A stretch of DNA of 64,000 nucleotides from Glaciecola flavus (GTDB taxonomy: Bacteria > Pseudomonadota > Gammaproteobacteria > Enterobacterales > Alteromonadaceae): the NCBI RefSeq assembly GCF_042646125.1, contig NZ_JBHRSW010000021.1:1-64000 (forward strand), in the 5' to 3' direction. The notes under the pieces were generated by a model that was given only the letters and a program-made list of their open reading frames with translations, made no database searches and was not told where the DNA came from. Shown here in pieces: positions 24,948-33,390 of the stretch; within the stretch, counting starts at the first letter, position 1; the number at the start of each line of letters is the position of its first letter. The position numbers were made by a program, and so were the translations under genes.

Positions 24948-26270
24948 CTAATCCTTGCTCGGTTTTTTGCGGGGGCGGCGAGCTTTGTGTTTGTTTGCGC
25001 CTAACATTTTTCTTCGCTTAGGTTCGTCTGCTTTTTGGAAGTCAGTCCACCATTCTGCCAGCTCTTGAGTTGCCCCGCCTTCAACTTGTCCACGCAATGC
25101 CAAAAAGTCATAGGCGGCTCTAAATTTAGTGTGAGTGAGTAAAACAAAAGGTCGCTTCGATGTGCGTTTGCTTAGGCGATACTGTAAAGCCCATATATCC
25201 CGAATAGTACTCGTAAAGCGTTTCGGTATCATTACGCGTTGAACTTGCCTGTTAAGTACTTCAACACCTGCGATATTGATCGCATCGTATTCAGACATAC
25301 CTGATTCAAAGCGCAATTTATGCGATAACTCTTCGAGTGGGTACCACAAAAATGACGCATACAAAAATGCAGGAGTGACACGTAAGTTTTGAAGCAATCG
25401 TGCATCGGTGTTTTCGAGCATAGCTTGTATAAACAAGTATTCTTTTGATGATTGATCGCGTAAAGACGCGGATAAACATGGGAATAGTTGGTAGATTAAG
25501 TTAAGCGTCAACAGTTTGTTGAAGGCCTTGGCACCGTATGTCGATAATAAGAGTTTGTTTGTTTCTTCAAACAAACGCGCTGGGGGAATATTGGCCAATA
25601 GTCCCCCCATTTCGTCAATAAGTGCAACCATGTTGTCACTTATTAGCATATTCAATTTAACAGAAAAACGGGCTGCTCTTAGCATTCTGACGGGATCTTC
25701 TGCAAAACGTGTTCGAATATCGCCGATCATGCGAATTTCTTTTTTGTTAATTGCGTCTATGCCTTCTGCAAAATCGAGTATTTCTTCTGTTTGCGCGTTG
25801 AAGTACATTGCATTAAATGTGAAATCACGTCTAGCTGCGTCTTCCTCTATTGTACCGAAGACATTGTCACGTAAAATTTGGCCGCTGTCGGCTGATAATG
25901 CGCGCCTATCAGTACTGTCTTCGTCATCTTGCGCTTCGGTGTGGTGACCCCGATAGGTTGCCACTTCTATTATTTCCCGCCCAAAATGAATATGTGCAAG
26001 TCGGAAGCGTCTGCCAATCAGTCGACAGTTTTTAAAAACACTTTTGACCTGTTCTGGGGTTGCATTCGTTACTACATCAAAGTCTTTGGGATGGTATCCC
26101 ATGAGCCTGTCTCTAACGCATCCGCCTACGGCATAGGCTTCATATCCTTTTTCGCATAATCGATCCAATACATTGAGGGCGTACTTTGACAAGTCTTCGC
26201 GGCGCATACAGTGCTTTTCGCGAGAAATAAGGGTGGCATTTAGCTTTTTGATAACTTCGGTACTCTTCAA
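24948..26270 (-). CDS. pcnB: Poly(A) polymerase I
   Basis: 440 residues. Adds 3' poly(A) tails that target RNA for decay and control plasmid copy number. The nucleotidyltransferase head has GGCVRDRLMG and DFDVVTNATPEQVKSVF, followed by RRFRLAHIHFG, the RRDFTFNAMYF motif, and a basic C-terminus (ANKHKARRPRKKPSKD). The start is taken as TTG at 26270, not the ATG at 26207, because ISREKHCMRREDLSKYAL upstream of that ATG aligns with E. coli PcnB (IPREQHAISRKDISENAL). The closest upstream gene, gluQ, is 56 bases away. Confidence 0.93.
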   Translation of the reverse strand: MKSTEVIKKLNATLISREKHCMRREDLSKYALNVLDRLCEKGYEAYAVGGCVRDRLMGYHPKDFDVVTNATPEQVKSVFKNCRLIGRRFRLAHIHFGREIIEVATYRGHHTEAQDDEDSTDRRALSADSGQILRDNVFGTIEEDAARRDFTFNAMYFNAQTEEILDFAEGIDAINKKEIRMIGDIRTRFAEDPVRMLRAARFSVKLNMLISDNMVALIDEMGGLLANIPPARLFEETNKLLLSTYGAKAFNKLLTLNLIYQLFPCLSASLRDQSSKEYLFIQAMLENTDARLLQNLRVTPAFLYASFLWYPLEELSHKLRFESGMSEYDAINIAGVEVLNRQVQRVMIPKRFTSTIRDIWALQYRLSKRTSKRPFVLLTHTKFRAAYDFLALRGQVEGGATQELAEWWTDFQKADEPKRRKMLGANKHKARRPRKKPSKD

Positions 26271-26325
26271 ATTATTATTGTCTTGTCATCATTGATTCAA
26301 GTTTAATTTACCTAGCAGACCTGTT

Positions 26326-27255
26326 TCAAGGCTTCATCACTGAGTATATGCCATTTGCTTCAGAAACTATAATTTCAGCATGCTTTGGCAATAAATCAGG
26401 GTGCCAGTTGTCAATGCTCCATGAGAGTAACTCAGGCGATGCGGTGGTTTTTGGTATACGAGTATGGTGAATACCAATAAATTCCAAACAAGCGTGCAAG
26501 TTTTGTAAAAACATATTGTTGTCAATGGGTGTGGAGAAGGCCTGTTTTGCATACTTTACACCTGCACTGTGCACAGCAAGGGGAAAATGAGCGTAACTCG
26601 GTTGTACATGTGACAAGGCTTTGTATAGCTGTATGTGCAATGGTGTGACTGACAATAAATCCATCCCCCTGACAACTTGCGTAATGCTTTGCTCAATATC
26701 GTCTGCTACTACTGCTAGATGATAAGCCGAAATGCCGTCAGCTCTTTTTAACACTGGGTCTTCGTATGTAAGATAGTTTTGAATAGTCGCTTGACCCAAA
26801 AATAAATCCGCAAAGCTTTGAATATCACCTGGATTTTTAAATCTTAAGGCGTGTTCGGTAAGCGGTATATTACGGGTTCGGCAATATTGATCATAATGAT
26901 CTGCTCTTGATTTAATTGCTTTTCTAGAGCAATTACAGCCATACAAATACTCTTTTGCTTCAAACTTTGCAAGATAGGCACGGTAGATTTCCGAGCGCTT
27001 TGATTGATAAACTACTTCGCCGTCCCACAACAAGCCATGTGCTTCGAGAGTACGTAAAATAGAGTCAGCATATTTGTCTTTGCATCGTTCTCTATCTACG
27101 TCTTCTATACGAACAAGCCATTTTCCTTGTTCTCGTTTTGCCATAATGTAGCTCAACAAAGCGCAAACCAGAGAACCAAAATGGAGAGGGCCAGTAGATG
27201 AAGGGGCAAAGCGCCCGATAGTTTGTCTAGATGAAAAATCAGATGAGGCGTTCAT
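26326..27255 (-). CDS. gluQ: Glutamyl-Q tRNA(Asp) synthetase
   Basis: About 309 residues. Activates glutamate and attaches it to queuosine in tRNA-Asp; a truncated GluRS catalytic domain without the anticodon-binding part. Motifs: RFAPSSTGPLHFGSL (HIGH-like HFGS), a zinc site from YGCNCSRK to YCRTR, and VKYAKQAFS in place of KLSKQ. The ATG at 27255 gives the usual family start; a TTG at 27291 is in frame but would translate across a GAGGGAG/CTCCCTC hairpin. It follows dksA, the conserved arrangement. Confidence 0.9.
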   Translation of the reverse strand: MNASSDFSSRQTIGRFAPSSTGPLHFGSLVCALLSYIMAKREQGKWLVRIEDVDRERCKDKYADSILRTLEAHGLLWDGEVVYQSKRSEIYRAYLAKFEAKEYLYGCNCSRKAIKSRADHYDQYCRTRNIPLTEHALRFKNPGDIQSFADLFLGQATIQNYLTYEDPVLKRADGISAYHLAVVADDIEQSITQVVRGMDLLSVTPLHIQLYKALSHVQPSYAHFPLAVHSAGVKYAKQAFSTPIDNNMFLQNLHACLEFIGIHHTRIPKTTASPELLSWSIDNWHPDLLPKHAEIIVSEANGIYSVMKP

Positions 27256-27268
27256 GAGTAGGCTGTAA

Positions 27269-27289
27269 GAGGGAGCATAAATCTCCCTC
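27269..27289 (-). repeat. 7-bp perfect hairpin between dksA and gluQ
   Basis: GAGGGAG and CTCCCTC are exact complements with a 7-base loop, in the 50-base dksA-gluQ spacer. No T-tract follows in the direction of transcription. dksA regulates gluQ expression through a terminator in some enterics, so this may be a weakened equivalent; that is inference. Confidence 0.4.
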
Positions 27290-27304
27290 AACTAGAAATA
27301 ACAA

Positions 27305-27751
27305 CTAACCTTGTAATTGCTTTTCTTTGATCTCAGCCATTGTTTTACAATCAATGCAGAGATCGGCGGTTGGGCGCGCTTCCAATCGTTTAATCCCAAT
27401 TTCGATACCACATGAATCGCAAAAACCAAAATCATCCTCTTCAATACGTTTGAGGGTTTTTTCAATTTTCTTTATTAATTTGCGTTCTCTATCGCGAGTC
27501 CTGAGTTCAAGACTGAATTCTTCTTCTTGCGCTGCTCTATCAACCGGATCAGGAAAGTTTGCAGCTTCATCTTGCATATGATGAACGGTTCTATCTACTT
27601 CTTCACGCAGTTGGGTGCGCCACGCAAAAAGAATGGTTTTAAAGTGCTCAAGTTGAGCCTCATTCATGTACTCTTCACCGTCTTTTTCTGCATACGGCGC
27701 CAAGTTTGCTAGGGCTAGCAATCCGATTGACTTATTTTTTTCTGTTGGCAT
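27305..27751 (-). CDS. dksA: RNA polymerase-binding transcription factor DksA
   Basis: 148 residues. Coiled-coil domain entering the RNAP secondary channel and acting with ppGpp on rRNA and amino-acid promoters. The coiled-coil tip (DPVDRAAQEEE) contains the key acidic residues. The C-terminal zinc finger has four cysteines: CDSCG and CIDCK. The ATG at 27751 (MPTEKNKS) follows AGGAGAAAGG; an upstream in-frame ATG has no such site. Strongly conserved length (E. coli 151). Confidence 0.95.
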   Translation of the reverse strand: MPTEKNKSIGLLALANLAPYAEKDGEEYMNEAQLEHFKTILFAWRTQLREEVDRTVHHMQDEAANFPDPVDRAAQEEEFSLELRTRDRERKLIKKIEKTLKRIEEDDFGFCDSCGIEIGIKRLEARPTADLCIDCKTMAEIKEKQLQG

Positions 27752-28379
27752 CTGCCTTTCTCCTAACCAAATACGCGACATTTTCACGCTAGCGAGTAGC
27801 TTGGATAAAATGACTTTGAGTCAGTTCCGTTATGTACTTAACCCGAGTTCAGGTTACTTATTGAGTGCAAATTTGCCCGTACTGCAAACAACTAAAGGCT
27901 TGAGTTGCAACCCAAAAAAAATCAAGGACGGTAATATGGGGATTTTTTGAAAAAAAGCAATCTTTTTTTCAATCTTTTTCCTTTGCATCAGTATTTGCAT
28001 TGATACTTTTGTATGCGTTTTGCACTCTACTGAATAAAAATACACTAGCTATCCCCTTCCAAGTGGGCAATATGCCCATACTAGGGTCTGTTGATCTTTG
28101 ATGTGCAATTTTGCAGCGGTTTGTGCTTCATTTATACAATGCAGAGTGACTGTCATGTAGTTGTTCTACATCAAGGAGCGATAAAACAGTAGAAATGAAG
28201 CACAAGCCCTGCCCAGAAGGGTTAAATTATAGTCTATCTGCTCCTTGTTGCAGCCTTTTGACTTAACCCATTAGGCCTGCAAGTCTGCGCCGCGATCAGA
28301 TAGACTATAATTGAACAAAACTTGTACACCAAAGGTCAACAGACCCTAAAGATAAACAATCCCGAAAAGTGAGAAAATA
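27752..28379. other. Long intergenic region dksA-pepB
   Basis: About 630 bases without a credible gene. It holds the dksA promoter region, an AT-only hairpin (TTGAAAAAAAG 27947-27957 with CTTTTTTTCAA 27962-27972), and a 267-base MITE-like element (28082-28348) ending 31 bases before pepB. Confidence 0.6.
28082..28348. mobile_element. MITE-like element with 25-bp terminal inverted repeats
   Basis: The ends (28082-28106 and 28324-28348) are inverted repeats agreeing at 22 of 25 positions, beginning TAGGGTCTGTTGA; the outer TA may be a target duplication, as with IS630/Tc1-type elements. Nested inside are GTTTGTGCTTCATTT (28119-28133) versus its complement at 28193-28207 (14/15), AATTATAGTCTATCTG (28225-28240) versus its exact complement at 28297-28312, and an ATGTAG/CTACAT hairpin (28155-28171). 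No ORF is present, so it would be non-autonomous. The 16-bp inner repeats place TATAAT hexamers facing outwards on both strands (28306-28311 plus; 28226-28231 minus). No transposase is in the window; related copies elsewhere in the genome would confirm it. Confidence 0.7.
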
Positions 28380-29663
28380 ATGTTAGCGTTAAAGATTCAA
28401 CTTAGACAGTACGAAAACCATGTGAATCCTGAAGAATATAAAGCACTGGACTTTACATCAGGCGCTGTAACGATTGGGCTTAAAGGGGAAGACACACTCA
28501 GAGGTATTCAGTTGGCAGCTAGAAAGCTCGTCGCGATTGGTCTGACAGAAGCATGTTTAGTAGGTGTGTGGTCGCGTGAGCAGCAATATGCGTTTTTACA
28601 AAGTTTTGTGTCTCCGTCAGCTAATAGAACCTTACACTTTTCGGAAGCATCCTGCGAAGAGGATAAAGTGTGGCTTGAGCAACATAAAAAAGCCCTCTTA
28701 TTCTTGCGCACTTTGGTGAATGCTACGCCAGAACAATTGAGTCCAGAGAATCTTGCTTACGAGGTTGAGTCATGGCTTAAGTCATTGGCTCCCGAACATA
28801 TTAGCGTAAGAACTTGGGTGGGGGATGCGCTTCAACAGGCGCAATACAATGGAATTTATCACGTGGGGAGAGGCAGCGATCGCCCGCCGGTATTACTTGA
28901 ACTAGATTACAATCCCTCAGACTCGAAACAAACTGATCTTGCACTTGTGGGCAAAGGCATTACTTTTGATAGCGGTGGTTACAGCATGAAAAGTAGCGAA
29001 GGCATGTTAGACATGAAGTGCGATATGGGCGGTGCGGCTACTGTTACGTGTGCCTTAGGCTTAGCAATAATGCAAGGGCTAAACAAGCGAGTGAAACTAT
29101 ATTTGTGTTGCGCGGAAAATTTGGTAAGCGGTCATGCATACAAATTGGGTGATGTTATTCAGTACAAAAATGGCACGACGGTAGAAATAGTGAATACTGA
29201 TGCGGAAGGGCGACTGGTTTTGGCCGATGGATTGCTCGCCGCGTCTGAGAATAACCCCGATCTCATTGTTGATGCGGCAACCCTTACGGGAGCCGCAGTC
29301 ACCGCATTGGGAAGTGACTACAATGCCGTATTCTCCATGAGTGATGAATTGAGCGACCGTTTCATCGCGGGGGCTAGGGCTGTCAACGAAGCGCACTGGC
29401 GATTACCACTTGGCTTAATACATCAGACCAAATGCCCATCTCCGTTTGCAGATACTGCTAATAGTCGTCCGCAAAAAGGGGGTGGTTCTGGTGGCGCATC
29501 CAACGCAGCGGGCTTTTTATCTAGGTTTGTTGGACAGCACCTTGATAAATGGCTTCACCTTGACTTATCAGCTGCCTACAATAGAAATGGATCAGATACC
29601 ATGCCTGAAGGAGCGACAGGTATCGGCATGAGGGCAATCACTGAGATATTGAAAAACGCGTAG
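28380..29663 (+). CDS. pepB: Aminopeptidase B (M17 family)
   Basis: 427 residues, equal to E. coli PepB. Dinuclear-metal leucyl aminopeptidase-type enzyme of peptide turnover. The C-terminal catalytic domain (about 170-427) shows GKGITFDSGGYSMK, MKCDMGGAATV and the family signature NTDAEGRLVLADGL. The ATG at 28380 lies 31 bases after the MITE-like element, whose right end carries a TATAAT hexamer facing this gene, so its transcription may be influenced by the insertion. Confidence 0.92.
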   Translation: MLALKIQLRQYENHVNPEEYKALDFTSGAVTIGLKGEDTLRGIQLAARKLVAIGLTEACLVGVWSREQQYAFLQSFVSPSANRTLHFSEASCEEDKVWLEQHKKALLFLRTLVNATPEQLSPENLAYEVESWLKSLAPEHISVRTWVGDALQQAQYNGIYHVGRGSDRPPVLLELDYNPSDSKQTDLALVGKGITFDSGGYSMKSSEGMLDMKCDMGGAATVTCALGLAIMQGLNKRVKLYLCCAENLVSGHAYKLGDVIQYKNGTTVEIVNTDAEGRLVLADGLLAASENNPDLIVDAATLTGAAVTALGSDYNAVFSMSDELSDRFIAGARAVNEAHWRLPLGLIHQTKCPSPFADTANSRPQKGGGSGGASNAAGFLSRFVGQHLDKWLHLDLSAAYNRNGSDTMPEGATGIGMRAITEILKNA

Positions 29664-29739
29664 GCAGACGACGCAACAATTGTCAGCCGCAGGGACGCGG
29701 AGACGGTTGGAGATGTAATGGCGGTAAGCTTAAGTGTGC

Positions 29740-29922
29740 TTAAATCCCACCTAGCCTTTCTGCCAGTTCTTTATACTTTTCTACATCTTCTCTTTCGAAA
29801 AGTGGATTGCCGTCTCCATCTTTGTCTTTTGACATAAGCAGGCTTTCGCGCTCTAGCCGTTGTACTCTTACTTCTTGAATAGATAAAAACTCAGCAACTT
29901 CGGTTACACTCATTAGTGCCAT
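29740..29922 (-). CDS. Small MerR/excisionase-like HTH protein
   Basis: 60 residues. SVTEVAEFLSIQEVRVQRLERESLL forms a winged helix-turn-helix of the HTH_17/MerR type, then a short loop (KDKDGDGNPLFERED) and a final helix. AAGGTAG precedes the start. It is divergent from the yjaG-like gene with about 90 bases between. No partner or integrase is nearby, so it is unlikely to be a phage excisionase; a small stand-alone DNA-binding protein is the best description. Target unknown. Confidence 0.65.
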   Translation of the reverse strand: MALMSVTEVAEFLSIQEVRVQRLERESLLMSKDKDGDGNPLFEREDVEKYKELAERLGGI

Positions 29923-30014
29923 ATAAAACTACCTTTATTTAAATATGTTTGGTTTACAATATAACGACCATGAACAACAAACTATTAGTATAAAATTGCA
30001 ATTATTTATTCATA

Positions 30015-30641
30015 ATGATTGGTATAACAACGAATAGGAAACTAGGTTTGACCGCACAAAAATTAAATACCTTCGCTCGTTTACGTGAATTAGATTTAGC
30101 AAAGAGCTTGTTGATAGCCACCGCACTAACGCAGCGGATGGCTGTTAATGCGGTTTTATATTTTTCTTCCACCAAAAACAGTGATGCCTTGAGCCATATA
30201 GACAAAGTCCTCGATGGATTATGGGATGTTTGTCTTAAGAGACGAAAAAAGCTTAATGCAGAGTCTCTGTTGGATAAGTTGGAAACATTTATTCCTGATC
30301 CGGAGAAGGACGACAATATTGCCTCTTTCTCGGTCGTTGATTTTTGCGTTGCTCTCAGTACTTGCGTTTACGCAACGCAAAAGGAAGAAGATAATCCCGC
30401 TGTAGTTGTTGCTAAGTTAAGCCAAGGGGATATTGAACGCTTTTTGAGAATTACCGGAGGTCGAGACATGAGTACACAAGAACTTCGTGAAACGCCTTTG
30501 TTTACGTATGAGATTGATATTGTTGAATCATTTTTAGCTTTTGTAGAGAGTGATGACTTGGCAATCGAGGACATTGCTGATTTTAGAGCTTTCATTGTTG
30601 ATCAAGATTTGAGTAACCTCGGCTTAGCTTCAGATATCTGA
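30015..30641 (+). CDS. YjaG/DUF416 family protein
   Basis: 208 residues, mainly helical. The pattern VVDFCVALSTCVYATQ with a C-terminal GGRDMSTQELRETPLFTYEIDI matches E. coli YjaG (DACVALSELVHS, GREMSDEELKENPAVEQEWDIQ). The function of the family is unknown. It converges with rsmD and overlaps it by twelve bases at the 3' ends. Confidence 0.8.
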   Translation: MIGITTNRKLGLTAQKLNTFARLRELDLAKSLLIATALTQRMAVNAVLYFSSTKNSDALSHIDKVLDGLWDVCLKRRKKLNAESLLDKLETFIPDPEKDDNIASFSVVDFCVALSTCVYATQKEEDNPAVVVAKLSQGDIERFLRITGGRDMSTQELRETPLFTYEIDIVESFLAFVESDDLAIEDIADFRAFIVDQDLSNLGLASDI

Positions 30642-31259
30642 AGCTTGGTATTCGAGTAGCAATGCGCGAAGTGTCTTACTGGCTTTTTCTTTGATAATTT
30701 TTAGCTCCTTCGGTGGATTGAACGATAGATCTGACTCAAATTCAAGGTACAACTTAGCAGCCGGATTGAGGTTTTTGGAAGCGAGCAAGGCTTCTACACT
30801 CTTGTCAAGGAGCCCCATATTAAAAGGTGGGTCAATAAATACCAAGTCGACAGGCCTCGTAAGCTTGTTGGCTAATTGCAAGGCATCGCCTTGCAGTATA
30901 TGAACATACTCGTTTTCTTTTAATTGCTTTGCATTTTCGCGTAATAAATCCGTTGTTTTAGGATCCAGCTCAAAAAACGTCACGTTGTCAGCATGACGTG
31001 ACAAGGCTTCAAATCCCAAGCTACCGCTTCCAGCAAACATATCCAATACTCGTTTACCGGCCACATCACCGATTAACCAATTAAAAAGTGTTTCTTTAAT
31101 GCGATCAGTGGTTGGTCGCAGTCCCTGAGCATCTCTTACAGTTAACTTTCTGCCTCGGTGTTTACCAGAAATGATCCGTACGAAGCCGAGTTGAGGTTTA
31201 TGGTTTGGCGCATGTTTTATGCCGCGAGACAGCTTGTTACGTTTACTATTTGATGGCAT
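30630..31259 (-). CDS. rsmD: 16S rRNA (guanine(966)-N2)-methyltransferase
   Basis: 209 residues. Methylates G966 of 16S rRNA with SAM. Motifs: RIISGKHRGRKL, GLRPTTDRIKETLFNWL, the SAM-binding DMFAGSGSLGFEALSR and the catalytic FIDPPF. The start is the ATG at 31259 (MPSNSKRNK); a TTG 33 bases upstream is in frame but unsupported. Divergent from ftsY, the usual gammaproteobacterial arrangement. Confidence 0.93.
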   Translation of the reverse strand: MPSNSKRNKLSRGIKHAPNHKPQLGFVRIISGKHRGRKLTVRDAQGLRPTTDRIKETLFNWLIGDVAGKRVLDMFAGSGSLGFEALSRHADNVTFFELDPKTTDLLRENAKQLKENEYVHILQGDALQLANKLTRPVDLVFIDPPFNMGLLDKSVEALLASKNLNPAAKLYLEFESDLSFNPPKELKIIKEKASKTLRALLLEYQASDI

Positions 31260-31433
31260 CTTGTCGCTATGAAATGCTATTATTGGCGGCAATTCTATAT
31301 AATTCAGTAAATTTTAACTAGGGCTGTTGCTTCGTTGAAACGAAAGGCAAGCGGACTTTCTCTTGTGGAAGTCAAATCTTGTCTATGGTTATTGCGGTTT
31401 AAAATGGCTCCGAAAACACGTAGAGGATTGATC

Positions 31434-32618
31434 TTGTTCAGTTGGTTTAAAAAAGATTCCACATCAAAAAATGCAGACAAACAGCAAGTACCCAGTTCTG
31501 ACTCAGTTGAACAAAACGCACCAAAAAATGAAGAAGAAACTGTCGAGCCAATAGAGCGGTGCGAATCAGTAGACTCTCCATCTGCAATAGAAGAGGAAGC
31601 AACGCGTGACTCAGCACCACAAATAGACGCAGATAACTCAGAAAAGCAAAGCTATGCTGAGCAAACTACGCCTACAGAAACAGACAAAAAAGCCGGCTTT
31701 TTCACTCGCTTAAAAGAACGTCTCTCAAAAACACGTGAAAACATAGGTAGTGGCTTCGTCGCCTTGCTAAAAGGCAAAACGATAGACGAAGAGTTATACG
31801 AAGAATTGGAAACCCAATTGCTTGTTGCCGATGTTGGAATGAAAACAACTCAAAAGCTAATTAGCAATTTGACGCAAGAAGCCAAGCTATCACAATTAAA
31901 AGACGGTGATGCCTTAGCTTCACTCTTAAAGAAACAACTCTCAAGCATTGTGCGCCCCGTTAACGTGCCGCTTGATCTCGAGGTGACCGATCAACAAGGT
32001 GAAAAATGCCCATTCGTTATCCTCATGGTGGGTGTGAATGGTGTCGGAAAAACGACAACCATCGGTAAACTCGCCAAGCAATTTCAGCAGGAAGGTAAGT
32101 CTGTTATGTTGGCTGCAGGTGATACCTTCAGAGCAGCTGCAGTAGAGCAACTTGAAGTATGGGGAGAGCGCAATGATATTCCCGTCATATCTCAATTTAC
32201 GGGTGCTGATAGTGCATCTGTAATTTTTGACGCTGTTGCTTCTGCAAAGGCCAAAGGCGTGGATGTACTGATTGCAGACACCGCTGGACGATTGCAAAAC
32301 AAAGATAACCTTATTGAAGAGCTCAAAAAGGTCGTACGTGTTATGAAAAAACAAATGCCAGACGCCCCGCACGAAATCATGCTGACTCTGGATGCTAGCA
32401 CTGGACAAAATGCAGTGAGTCAAACCAAAATTTTCAATGAGGCTGTTGGCGTCACTGGGATAAACCTCACAAAGCTAGACGGTACTGCAAAAGGGGGAGT
32501 GATCTTTGCTTTGGCAGACGAGTTCTCAATTCCAGTTAGGTACATTGGTATTGGCGAAGGTATTGATGACTTGCGTCCATTTGACGCTGACGATTTTGTA
32601 GAGGCGCTTTTTGACTAA
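31434..32618 (+). CDS. ftsY: Signal recognition particle receptor FtsY
   Basis: About 394 residues. SRP-receptor GTPase at the inner membrane. An acidic N-terminal A domain (about 1-90, rich in Glu/Asp/Ser/Thr) precedes the NG domain: P-loop GVNGVGKTTTIGKLA, DTFRAAAVEQL, DTAGR and TKLDGTAKGG. The start is TTG at 31434 (MFSWFKKDSTSKN), six bases after AGAGGA; FtsY proteins commonly begin with a short FSWFKK-like peptide. Longer in-frame starts (TTG 31335, ATG 31404) lack a ribosome site and family support. First gene of ftsY-ftsE-ftsX. Confidence 0.94.
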   Translation: MFSWFKKDSTSKNADKQQVPSSDSVEQNAPKNEEETVEPIERCESVDSPSAIEEEATRDSAPQIDADNSEKQSYAEQTTPTETDKKAGFFTRLKERLSKTRENIGSGFVALLKGKTIDEELYEELETQLLVADVGMKTTQKLISNLTQEAKLSQLKDGDALASLLKKQLSSIVRPVNVPLDLEVTDQQGEKCPFVILMVGVNGVGKTTTIGKLAKQFQQEGKSVMLAAGDTFRAAAVEQLEVWGERNDIPVISQFTGADSASVIFDAVASAKAKGVDVLIADTAGRLQNKDNLIEELKKVVRVMKKQMPDAPHEIMLTLDASTGQNAVSQTKIFNEAVGVTGINLTKLDGTAKGGVIFALADEFSIPVRYIGIGEGIDDLRPFDADDFVEALFD

Positions 32619-32700
32619 GCGTGGTAAATTTAAAAAAGACATAGAGCCTGTATATTTGCAATTCAAGTGAACACAGCCAATAACAAAAAGCGCGTGAGCA

Positions 32701-33390
32701 ATGATTAAGTTTGAGGAAGTTAGTAAAACTTACCCTGGGGGGCAACAAGCTCTTTCAAAAGTCAATTTCCATTTAGAGCCGGGTGAAATGGCGTTTTTAA
32801 CGGGTCATTCGGGCGCTGGCAAGAGTACTCTACTCAAACTTATTAGTATCATGGAACGCCCAACTGTCGGCAATGTACTCATTAATGGGCACAATCTCAA
32901 TAACATTACACGAAAACAAATTGCCTACATTCGCCGTGATATAGGCATGATTTTTCAAAGTCATCAATTGCTGATGGATAGATCGGTGTTTGATAATGTT
33001 GCGCTTCCCTTAGTTATCGAAGGCCATACACGTAAAAATATTTCTAATCGAGTCATGGCTGCACTCGATATGGTGGGCTTAAAAAGCAAAGCTAAGCACT
33101 CTCCTGTGATGCTGTCAGGTGGTGAGCAGCAGCGTGTCGGTATTGCACGTGCCGTAGTGAATCGCCCTCCTTTGTTACTCGCTGACGAACCCACAGGCAA
33201 CTTAGATCCCAAATTATCGATGGAAATCATCCGGCTATTTGAAGATTTCAATCAAGCAGGGGTGTCCGTATTAATTGCTACACATGATCTAGGGCTGATT
33301 GCCCGCATGAAGTACCGCACACTTACCTTAAAACGCGGAAAAATGATTACCGATGGCTTGGATCAAACTAGCGAGGAAACTTACTCGTGA
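32701..33390 (+). CDS. ftsE: Cell division ATP-binding protein FtsE
   Basis: 229 residues. ABC ATPase that with FtsX controls septal peptidoglycan hydrolases via EnvC. Walker A GHSGAGKSTLLKL, signature LSGGEQQRVGIARAV and Walker B LLLADEPTGNLD are complete. It overlaps ftsX by four bases. The 82-base gap after ftsY contains no clear terminator. Confidence 0.95.
   Translation: MIKFEEVSKTYPGGQQALSKVNFHLEPGEMAFLTGHSGAGKSTLLKLISIMERPTVGNVLINGHNLNNITRKQIAYIRRDIGMIFQSHQLLMDRSVFDNVALPLVIEGHTRKNISNRVMAALDMVGLKSKAKHSPVMLSGGEQQRVGIARAVVNRPPLLLADEPTGNLDPKLSMEIIRLFEDFNQAGVSVLIATHDLGLIARMKYRTLTLKRGKMITDGLDQTSEETYS

Noticed and set aside
27947..27972. Intrinsic terminator in the dksA-pepB region
   Set aside because: The stem TTGAAAAAAAG/CTTTTTTTCAA is nearly all A-T, and no gene ends next to it in either orientation.
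31310..31335. Another MITE-end-like sequence before ftsY (TAGGGCTGTTG)
   Set aside because: Only 11 bases match with a gap needed; too short to separate from chance.
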